A stretch of DNA of 64,000 bases from Odiellus spinosus (lineage: Eukaryota > Arthropoda > Arachnida > Opiliones > Phalangiidae): NCBI GenBank assembly GCA_963920705.1, contig OY987237.1, positions 10,880,601-10,944,600 on the forward strand. Reading direction: 5' to 3'. How positions within the stretch are numbered: the first letter of the stretch is position 1; each line of letters begins with the position of its first letter. The position numbers and the translations under genes are program-made. The notes beneath the pieces were generated by a model. The model saw only the letters and a list, made by a program, of their open reading frames with translations, was not told where the DNA came from and did no database searches. Shown piece after piece: positions 11,464 through 20,598 of this stretch.

Positions 11464-11624
11464 TACATATATGATGACATAGGTAACCAAGTTACGGGCT
11501 GGCTAGTACCCGATAGATGTTACAATTATCACCACCCGTGAAAAGATGTTAAGTGACGGGTGGGATTTGAACCCACAACCTTCCGCTTACAGGGCGGCCA
11601 CTCTACCAATTGAGCTACCGTGGC
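11464..11624 (-). mobile_element. tRNA-derived SINE (head plus body)
   Basis: Read on the minus strand, a tRNA-like head (11624 to 11552) is followed by about 90 nt of body ending near 11464. The last 65 bp of the body (11464-11528) recurs nearly identically at 11724-11788 without any head, which is the pattern of a family whose copies are truncated at the 5' end. Intact A and B boxes lie in the head. SINE identity is inference from this layout. Confidence 0.6.
11552..11624 (-). tRNA. tRNA-Thr(UGU)-like sequence, probably SINE head or pseudogene
   Basis: It folds as a 73-nt cloverleaf on the minus strand: 7-bp acceptor, 4-bp D stem with AATTGGTA loop, 5-bp anticodon stem, and a T arm GTGGG/CCCAC with loop TTCAAAT. 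The anticodon position reads TGT. Defects are two mismatches in the acceptor (pairs 2-71 and 3-70), one at 27-43, and C instead of the near-universal U at position 33. A box TAGCTCAATTGG and B box GGTTCAAATCC are intact. These defects and the repeat-like flanks argue against a working tRNA. Confidence 0.5.
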
Positions 11625-11723
11625 CACGATATTCGATGGCCAACGATATTTGGTGTCAATAGACAACCTTGGTAAAGATTAGTTGGGGTTATCTTGCCGT
11701 TAACGAGACGGTACCAAATTGAT

Positions 11724-11788
11724 TACATATATGATGACATAGCTAATCAAGTTACGGGCTGGCTAGTAACCGATAGATGTTACAATTA
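11724..11788 (-). repeat. Headless copy of the SINE body
   Basis: 65 bp almost identical to 11464-11528; both contain GTTACGGGCTGGCTAGTA and CGATAGATGTTACAATTA. The sequence beyond 11788, where the tRNA-like head would be expected, is unrelated. Confidence 0.85.
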
Positions 11789-13679
11789 CAAGTGCCCGGC
11801 GTAAATCGCGGCGCATCGACACACCGCTTTACTCCCAAAAAATAGTTACACCATTTTGAATCTCACTAAATTTTCCCTACGCACACTTCCGGAACTTGCG
11901 AGCTGAAGTCAACCTTCGACTCTTTTTTAACAGACAGCCTGACTCCTGAGACAGGAAGTTCTAAACACAAATCGAGCCGTCTTGTTTGAATACAAAGACC
12001 ATTTACTAGAGTAGCGACATTGAGCAGTCCAGCGCGAGCTAGTGGCCTAGATAGTCAGCAGCGGGCTCTTGTTGTTCGTGATTTTTAGCATTGGTAGTAA
12101 AGGGGCTTTCATATTTCCCCCCGAAGGGGGTTATTATATACCTCTGCTAATAGGGATTAGAATACCCAAATCGAGAAGCTTTCGACTAGAACTAATTAAT
12201 ATTAATTTAGCTTGAAAGGAAAGAAGTCGGTTCAGACTGCTAAGTGTATTTACTGCGACGAGCGACTCTAGAGTAATTAAAAAGGATTATATATTATAAA
12301 CTGCAAAGTTAAAATAAATTAATTTGACATCCAAAATCTTTGGCTGACCTACTTTCATCAGCATCCAGCGTTCGAAAAAAAAAATCATAATAATATTTAT
12401 GGCCAAAAACAGATTGTCGTCTTTGCCTTAACTTGAAACAACTACTATACACAGTTACAACCATCGAAGAAACCCAAATTCGCGTAGAAATCATACTTTT
12501 CCAATTGGGATTTAGATCACTTTCAAAGTTGTAACAAAATTTAGTCGGGCGAACGTTTTTGGCCGGTTAATGTTTTCAACAACAACCTAATATCCCTGAA
12601 AAAGACCGGCGGATGAGGGATGCTTCACGTTTTTGTTCAACAATTTTTGCCCCTTTTAAGTGTGTAAGGAAGTATATACAACGTAACGTTTTCTGATGGT
12701 GGCGTTTTTAAATTGGATACGCACGAACAAGTTTTGGAATTTTAAATGCAATTCGTAAAAAATAAAAAATAAATCGTAGCCAGGAACTAATTTGTGAAAC
12801 CCGAGATTATGCAACGGGGTTCTTAAAGTTGTACTTTCTGACTGGATCGCGTACTACTGGTTGCGATACTTAAAACATTTTAGTTTTACGCTACATGAAA
12901 AATGTAGGAATAACTCTAAAAAGAGCAAGGAAATGGTCGAAAATGACACGTTTTTGAATAAATATGTGTTAGAGGGTACTAGAGTCTGATAACAGATTAA
13001 TTTTAATCGATTCGAACTGTTTAAATACTCGTAAAAACCCCCTCAAAACTCACCCAAAGTTTTGGGGTGAATTAGCAAAGTCGCGAACTGGAGTCGCTAA
13101 GCCTAAATTCATATTTCGAAAATAAATTTTAGTGTGGAAAAATTCGCTGAGTTGCTGATGGCAATTGCAATTTAAAACCAACTTCTCTTTCGGTTCACGC
13201 TATGTCATTTATAACACGAACTCTCATAGGCATCAGAAAATGAGTTCTATTGAAATAAATCGGATAATTAATCGCGAATTACCACGAAACCTTGGATACA
13301 AGTTTTGGTAATGTTTTAGGGATATTTTAACATTCTAAATCGATTAAAAATAATTTGTTTACGGAGTGTAGTATCTCTTTAAGCGAAAAAAATAGTCCAA
13401 TATTGCTTTCTTTAAAATTTAATATATAGAAAGACTCAATAGAGGTCGGTCGTTATTTGTTTTATTGCAAGGGACTAATATATCATTAATTTATTTACCC
13501 ATGAATAAATAACAACAAGCAAAAGCGCCTAGGGGGGCAAGAGATAAACACTATGAAATTATTAATATACTGACGAATATATCACTGAATATATTCATGT
13601 ACACACGTATATATCACCGAATTTATTAATATACACACTGAAATATTTCCGAGGAAGATTTTCATTACGATTCAAGCTG
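11789..13679. other. Intergenic, no gene supported
   Basis: A small GC hairpin CCCCCCGAAGGGGG lies near 12118-12131. At about 13560-13655 a diverged tandem repeat (ATATATCACTGAATATATT and variants) is visible. No exon-like signals are seen. Confidence 0.45.
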
Positions 13680-14339
13680 ATGATGACCAGTTTCAAAACC
13701 CAAAACCTTCACACAAATATTTCGGTGGGTAAGAAAAATTTAGTTTTTTTTTTTTTTTTTCTTGTTTCTCAGAGTGCTCAGACAGAGCAGGTGTTTTTCT
13801 CTTTCCCGCGTCCGGATTTCCCGAGTTGCATCGATTTTTGTTGGTGCACATCTCGGCCTAAAGCGCGGCACCTGTCCTTTATCAGCGAGGCCCCAATCCT
13901 TTTCAGCTTTTCTTCTTCCAAGCAATCCGCAGACGCTGACTTTCACGAATACAAACGCCCGAGTTCTTGGCTTAATTGCTACACTACTCCAGGGAGCCTC
14001 TATTCGCCGAAGACCATCTCCCAACTGCCCGTAGTCTACATTCTAGTTCACGCTTTCCTATACCCGCTTGCAAACGGTTTTCGCCCCCAATTCTCATCTT
14101 GTCCTATTCGAGACAAGAAGAAAGCTACCATCGAAAAACCTCTCAACGTCTCTCTTAGATTTAGTGAAAGGTTAAGAAGCTTCCAATGTCCTCTTCCAAC
14201 CCGTGGCTATCTTCAATCCATTCATATATCTCTTGTTCAAATGCAGTTGTTATCGACTATTTCTACTTCAATAGGGTGTAACATCGCGTATTCATACGCC
14301 GAAGTTATCGTTATTTTTCCACTTCCTAAACCGAACTAA
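13680..14339 (+). other. Stop-poor 219-codon frame, probably noncoding
   Basis: The longest ATG-started frame outside the recognised genes. It is locally more GC-rich and pyrimidine-rich than its surroundings, which lowers stop density in several frames at once (a second plus frame at 13762-14034 and a minus frame at 13740-14024 are also open). A T run of about 20 at 13741-13760 encodes consecutive Phe, atypical of real exons. No domain is recognised. It could be an exon of a noncoding transcript or a diverged gene; I cannot tell. Confidence 0.2.
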
Positions 14340-15187
14340 ATATGGGTTTTGTGTCTTTCCCACTGAAGCTAAAGGGATGTTAAAATAACACGCGTAACTT
14401 GGCAGTCATTATTAAGAGTCAAATTAAGAAAAGTCCTAGTTAGGCCAGAATTATTGAGTTTTAAATCGGTAGTTTACCCTGTTAATTTTCGCGGTAAATT
14501 ATAGGTAATGGTAATTTACCGTTTGCTCTGGTAAAATTACCAAATGGTTGTTGGTTTAGAAGTCAAATGGCCTTACATATCCTGAGAAACATGATTTTTT
14601 TATTTCTTATATTGTAGGCTGATTAAGTTTTAAAATATGCAATAATTTAAAAGCTCCAGTAAAAAACGTTCTAGATTACGGTTCTTCAAGGAGGACCTCG
14701 TCACTCTTGAATTCATTTTACATCTGACTTTACTGAGTTTAGCTTTGGTAGTTCTCAAGTGTCTGCCCCCCAACGTTCATATGCGCGATAATTTCAAAAA
14801 TAAATATTCAACTGGAGTTTTATTTCCCCTTTTAAAGAATCCTGGTTATCACTTTTAATTGGTTGAGGTATATGATTTGCATATTCATTTTATATTCCCT
14901 TTGAGAAGGAAGTACTCGTGTCGAGAATAGTCTAGATAGGAAGGTCGGGAGATACTCGAGATTGGAGCAGGAAGAGATCTCTAATTTGTTATAATGAACA
15001 TTTTTTTGAATAAGGTTTTCGATACCATGACTACTAATTACGCGAGACCACTCGACCATGTAGCGCTAGCAGAATAGATTTTTTTGGAGGGTTTTTTACA
15101 AGATTTATAATTAAAGTGATGTTGTCACCATTTTCTCAAAGATCTTTTGATCATTACATCAAGAAAATATTTATGTAACTCAAGAAC
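14340..15187. other. Intergenic, no gene supported
   Basis: AT-rich sequence with a dense TAAATTACC / GGTAATTTACC cluster at about 14490-14540 that could form small hairpins. No gene is recognised. Confidence 0.45.
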
Positions 15188-15390
15188 ACATAGAGGAAGA
15201 CAACATAGTCAAGCGCGGCCCGCCTAAATTCCGTCACTCTCTCTCTAGACTCAAAATATCTAGGAAGAGTTCAAATCACTCGAGCCAGACAGGGGTGATG
15301 ATATTTTGGCTAGTTTTAAGTGATGGGCTAGTACAATTACCTGGCCCTTTGCTAACAGTATAAGCTCCGGTGCGTTTTTTACTTTTATGG
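15188..15390 (+). mobile_element. Family D (SINE-like), plus orientation
   Basis: Reverse-complement match of the insert at 3003-3262. On this strand TAGTCAAGCGCGG (about 15206) could be an A box and GAGTTCAAATC (about 15267) a B box, some 60 nt apart. It continues through CACTCGAGCCAGACAGG to CTTTTATGG. It is diverged at both ends, and the B box is a weak match. Confidence 0.6.
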
Positions 15391-16410
15391 AATAAATGAT
15401 AAACTTTTGATATTAATAATATGCCAACATATTCCTTAAGCCTAATTTATTTCTAGCTTAACAATTGTTTGTAAATTAACTGGGGGATTAGGCCCGATTA
15501 TCGGTAAAGAAGCTTATCAGGCTTCATCATCCCTTCAAACATTATCCATCCAAGGAAAAGATACCCCGTAGCTAAAAATTAAATATTAACGAAAAAGTTG
15601 AGACGCTAATTTAAACTTTAAAACGTTCAATGACAGTTTAAAAGGGGTTGGGTCTACAAAAAAATGTAGATCTATATAGCCGAGAGGTAAAGTCGATTTA
15701 AATTCATTTAACAGCTTCCATCGATCAAGACTACTTTTTCTTTAGAATTTAGGATGAGGATCGAGATGAGAAAGGGGATGGAGAAAGTTTCCGGATGCAG
15801 GAAAAAAAAATTGTTGAAATTTTCCAGTAGCGAAAAATTTCAAACCGACACACACGAAATACGAAAATGAAAAAAAAAAAAAAAAAGGGGGCTCTTAAAA
15901 TGTCGATCCACCTTTAACCTATATAACTTGATAGAAAAAAATAAAAACCCTGGCTAAAGCAACTTTCTACAACTCTCTCTCTCTCTCTCGCGTACGAATC
16001 TGTTGGAAGATACGAGTAGCTCAAGTAATGGTACAAGTCTAGGGATGGATTTAACTGAAAGAACGATGAAACAAGAAGGTTAAACTACTATAAAATATTT
16101 AACCCACGAAATACTCGCTTTTCGCGTCATTAGTGTAAACTATATACCGCTTAACACGAAAGAATAGAAGTTACATTGGAAATTATTAAGAGGTACAGTG
16201 TGGCCGAATTCAACTTGGAATTATTGTTTTGGAAAGATCAAAATGGAATATTTTGGGGTCAACAGTAAAGAGTTTTTGTGGGAAAAAATTGAATTCTTTG
16301 CTTGAAAAGTGATTTGAACATTTGTAACGCTTTGAAAATGGTTTCAAGGTGTTTAGATTGAATGTAGGTGAAGTATAACGGTTCGTAGTGGCCAAGCATT
16401 AACAAAAATA
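15391..16410. other. Intergenic with simple repeats
   Basis: Contains a poly-A run near 15870-15885 and a (CT)n run near 15973-15989. No coding exon is recognised; the minus-strand frame at 16210-16395 has no domain. Confidence 0.45.
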
Positions 16411-16723
16411 ATTGTATTGAGCCAAGAAGGATCAGACAAGGAGAGGAAAAGTGGGGACGGCGCAGTTCCTACTGCGTCGGCCTAAACTTCCACTCTGGGA
16501 GAACGGGGGTAGAGATGTTTCGTGGTAAAATGTTGTCACGTGGGTAAAACGGATCCTTTATCAGCCTCGTAGTAGCCAACGACGCTAGTGACCACGTGAC
16601 AACAGTTTACCTCGAGAATTTACTATCCCCCTTTCCACCCGAGTGGGAGGTTGGCTCTTCTCTCTCTAACTCAACGCAGCCCTACTTTTCCTCTCCTTTT
16701 CTGATCCTTCTTGATTGAGCTAA
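16411..16723. mobile_element. MITE family H, about 310 bp
   Basis: Terminal inverted arms of about 50 bp: AAGAAGGATCAGACAAGGAG on the left, and CTCCTTTTCTGATCCTTCTT as its near reverse complement on the right. A second inverted pair inside, GTTGTCACGTGGG and CCACGTGACAAC, frames the centre. No coding capacity; I see no other copy in the window. Confidence 0.8.
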
Positions 16724-17534
16724 ATAATGATTAATTACTTGCACGATAACGCCTTCATTTTTCCTCGCGATCGAAAAACAAATTGTCTCTTGTCTGGCCG
16801 AAAAATTAGATTAAGTGTAAAATTCAAACTAATTACGGCGTAATCATATTCTTCTTTATGTATTAAAAATAGGTTTAGTTTGTTGATTACGTTCTTTACC
16901 ATACTACGGTACTATACAAAACTAATTTACTAATAGCCATCCAACGTGGTTGTGGGGCTAAAAAAACTGTAGTGCTGGGCTATAACTCTAGGAGGGCTGA
17001 AGGAGAAAAATCGGTGAGCGAAATATTTAGCTGTAGTAACCATGACAACATCTGAAAGGCTGAGCGCTTTAAGCCACTCTGGCTACAATCTCGGTGGAAG
17101 AGGGCTTTTGCTTGATTTTAACAAGTATACTTTAGATATAACTTTGATAGAAAAAGAAATGCCATCATTTCTATACCTCAATTTTTTACTTCTCCTTAAA
17201 TTGACGCGTCTGTTTGAGTTAGGTTTAAACTATTTTATTTTATTCGTGAAACTTTGAAGATTAGACTTACTACAAAGCTAGGCAATTGAAGCGTAACACC
17301 GATAACTTCGTTTAAGACTACAGTTCCCTTATGGCGTAAAATACTTTAAATATAACTAAGACGAGATTTAAATTAATTTATTTCTCTAAAACCAAGAAAT
17401 TATATATATAAAAAAACATGAAATATATAAACTTAAGTTGTTTTTTAGATTTTTACTTCGAATCATAGCTGAACTCGGTAGAATTACTTCTGGTATTAGA
17501 TATTTTGAAAAGTCATTAAAGAGCTATAAATAAA

Positions 17535-17540
17535 TTTATT
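17535..17540 (-). terminator. Poly-A signal AATAAA of the 17648-20176 gene
   Basis: AATAAA on the minus strand, 108 nt past the stop codon. It fits a short 3' UTR; cleavage would be expected some 10-30 nt further on. Confidence 0.6.
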
Positions 17541-17647
17541 TCAATAAAAGCGAGAACTTAACACGAGCATTAGAATAATTTAACTATAAGGGAAAGGTTG
17601 GTTTTTCAATCTGAACCAGCCGGATCTGATTTAGGCCCCATCGATAT

Positions 17648-20176
17648 TTAAATCTCAGACGGTTTATCTAGTTCTGAAGCAGATTTTGGCCTAGTGGGTA
17701 TTTCCATTTCAGTTGGTGTACCTACAACTGGAGCTGAATTAGGTGCCATTGTCGGGGAGCTTTCACTGGTTACATAAATAATGGAAGCCGATTTGGACGA
17801 GGTCGACGTTTGGCTTTGACTAGTCACATTAATAACAGCATCTAATGAGGACGAAGTCGACGGTTGACTTGCACTCGTCACAGCAATAACCAAATCTGAT
17901 GAGGACGAGGTCGATGGTTGGCCTTGGCTCGTCACAGTAAGCGCAGCTGATGAGGGCGAGGTCGACGGTTCGTCATGGATCGTCACAATAAGCGGAGCTG
18001 ATGAATACGAGGTGGACGGTTGGCCTTGGCTCGTCACAATAAGCGGGGCTGACGAGAACGAGGTCGACGGTTGGTCTTGGCTCGTCACAATAGGCGGAGC
18101 TGATGAGGACGAGATCGACGGTTGGTCTTGGCTCGTCACAATAAGCGGAGCTGATGAGGACGAGGTCGACGGTTGGTCTTGGCTCGTCACAACAATTTGT
18201 GGAGCTGACGAGGACGAGGTCGACGGTCCAGCTACATTCGGACTCCTATTTAACGTATTACGTCCTTGCCTCAACAGTGCAGTTTCTTCCCCCAATACTC
18301 GCGGAAATCTATAAGCCGTGGTAGCCTTCACCGTTTGGTGAATGACCGCCTAATGATTCATTTAAGTCACGATTAAATTGAAAAACGAGAACATTTTATT
18401 TTAGATCAGGTTATATGCAATTGTAACGTATGCAAGCGTAATCTGACATCATTTTTCACCACCCACTGATATAACCAGATCTTAAACAATCGTCACGTCT
18501 AGTTAGCGCAATTTTTTCGACTAAGAATCATTAAAAGCGAGACTTTGCCCTTTTAAATTAGGATACCTCTGAAGTGTTATTCGTCAGTATTTAGAAGTAA
18601 ACTAAATGGTTAATTGTAATTTTTTTTCTATTATTAGGTGTTGAAACGACCTAGGTAGTAAAGTTTCACATTATTACCGTGGAAGGCAGAGTCTCGCTTC
18701 ACTAATAAGAAACGAACTTACGTGTATAATAGTATTCACTATAAGTAAACTACCGATGACTTTCAAATAGACGTAAACGGTTACGCATCGACTTGGAACG
18801 GCTTTAACTGGCTGTTAAACAAATCACTAATATAGTGAAGGGTCTGTTTACTCGGGTTGGAGACACGAGAAAGAGCCAAGGTAATATCACCGTTACTTCA
18901 AGGGCAAAACGGAAAAAACACCAGTCACATTGGCAAACGTCGCCACTTGGTGGAGATAACATCTTTTCTCCGCCGTTTTGGCGCTGTATTAGGGCCAACC
19001 TGATGGTAAATGTTCCGTTTTGGCGCCGGAAAAGCGGGATATTAGTCTAAGCTCCTTCTTGCGTCCCAACTTTTGTGAATTGGCTTGATGTAAATGGTTT
19101 TTAGAGGAAGGATAGGGGGATTTACCGATAGAGACACACGCATTTTAGACTCGTTCATAAACCTAAAAGCGCTTCGTTACGCTTCCGTTTAGATACCTGG
19201 TTATCAAACTAACGCGAGAAGTCGTACTTAGTGAAGATACACACTAATCGTAATGGTAAAATCAAACCGATATTCAAATCACCAGGAATCGTTTTAACCG
19301 TCACGTGAAACGGTTTAAATCGATTCCGAGGCCTAGTAGGAACGCGGCTAAAGTCACTTCGGTTCAAACTATTCGAGAGAAATCCGCCGTTTCTTTCTAT
19401 ACTTCCTCCAAAGGTGGAGTTTATAAAAGTTAATATTTACGGGACAAAATCCATTGAACACCATAAACGACATGATCCCAACGAGGAGCGATAATATCCC
19501 GAGGAAAGAATGCAACGTCGTAGTCTAAAACAACATATGGGTGAAATGCGAAACAACTTTAAGAGTTACGTCATAATTATGTGTGTAAATTTTGAAGTAA
19601 AATTTATGGGCTTTTGGAAATTGTTTCTCTAGCGATTTCTTCGCTTGGGTTTACAATACATAAAATCACTGGGGTCAGTAAAGAAGCGATTGGATATACT
19701 CCAGCATCTTATACCTCAAGGAACCTTTGGGTCAGGGGTCATCAAACGGTCGATCACGATAGGAATTGAATTATCGTCATTGCAAAAGGTTTGGCGACCC
19801 CTGATTTAGGTCAATAATAATAAGTAATAGTTAAGACTTTTTACCCGACAGAGGAAACGGTGGCTCCGTTTACACACAATAACGAGAAACAGCACAACTC
19901 CACTGATACTCGAGAGTGCAGCTGTGCTAATAGTAATTCTATCTACTATCGATGTAACTATCGGGCTGGGAGTTTGAGCAGCGTGATAATATTCGATAAG
20001 CACTGATAGAGTAATTAAAGTGGTCGAAACGATCTGTAGTCAAGGATAAATTAACATTTATCGAAGTTGAAAGTAACCAACTTAAATTAGAGTATACATA
20101 CCACCAACATAACATTAAGCATTAGAACGACAATTCCAGCGGTACTGTTAAAACCGCGAGGAATATTGATACACAT
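17648..20176 (-). CDS. Membrane protein with Ser/Thr/Pro repeat tail, paralogue 1 (4 exons)
   Basis: Exons, on the minus strand: 20176-20102 (75 nt), 20033-19845 (189 nt), 19524-19441 (84 nt), 18349-17648 (702 nt with stop). All introns are GT-AG and phase 0; the product is 349 aa. I joined them because the plus-strand gene at 20599-23262 shows the same exons and breakpoints. The start MCINIPRGF matches MCTNITCGF there. Hydrophobic segments: about 13-42 (one long or two helices across exons 1/2), about 60-83, and about 91-114 ending NGFCP. YYH and VTS motifs lie between the first two. A linker, RFPRVLGEE, leads to a tail with nine units of 17-18 residues (consensus QPSTSSSSAPLIVTSQD) and a conserved APNSAPVVGTPTEMEIP end. 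Probably in the plasma membrane or another membrane; function unknown. I do not recognise the family. Confidence 0.85.
17800..18240 (-). repeat. 51-bp coding minisatellite in the last exon
   Basis: About nine direct repeats, mostly 51 bp (two or three of 54 bp), encoding QPSTSSSSAPLIVTSQD-like units. Units nearest the membrane end (high coordinates) are nearly identical, while those toward the C terminus are diverged. So the array grew recently at one side. All length changes are multiples of three, keeping the frame open. Confidence 0.9.
19253..19382 (-). mobile_element. MITE family E fragment in intron 3 of paralogue 1
   Basis: On the minus strand it reads from a GCGTTCCTACTAGG terminus through GAATCGATTTAAACCGTTTC to GAATATCGGTTTGATTTTACC, matching both ends of the 6627-6922 element with the middle deleted. 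It lies about 60 bp after exon 3. Confidence 0.75.
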
Positions 20177-20598
20177 GGTGACACTACCAATTTTCGGGTA
20201 ATATGATAACTTCAAATTAGATAATGAGGTTGTTGACGGGAAACGTTAGAAAAAGAAAGTACAGTTTCGATTTTTTATAACTTTTTGAAATGAACTTTCA
20301 CCCTCCTACATGTATTCGAATAAAAATTTTAAAATCAGTGGAAAGTTTTATTTTCGACTAAATGTAGCAATAAAACTATAAAAAAAGTTTGTAAAAAAAA
20401 ATAAATCATGTTTTAAGCTAATATAATCCATAAATCATTGAGCCATGGCTGCCAAAATATCTTACTAGTAAGGTTAAAGTGCATTTTAACTTAAATAAAA
20501 TATAAACGTCTTTAATTTTCATACGTTTCTCGTCAGTCAACTCAACAACCATAATTAAACTAATTTCGAGTTTTCTTGTACTCGAAATATTGTGTACC
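20177..20598. promoter_or_regulatory. Shared bidirectional promoter region
   Basis: 422 bp separate the two divergent start codons. On the plus side TATAAA (20501-20506) is followed by an arthropod-type initiator TCAGT (20533-20537), a spacing of about 34 bp. On the minus side TATAAA lies at 20279-20274. The leaders are alike: minus ACGTTTCCCGTCA then TCAACAACCTCAT, plus ACGTTTCTCGTCA then TCAACAACCATAA. The duplication therefore included at least the 5' UTR. Start sites are inferred. Confidence 0.6.

Noticed and set aside
18012-18314. Plus-strand repeat frame (DGWSWLVTI.GADEDEV units)
   Set aside because: It is the antisense of the Ser/Thr/Pro minisatellite in the last exon of paralogue 1. 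The repeat period is a multiple of three, so the opposite strand stays open automatically.
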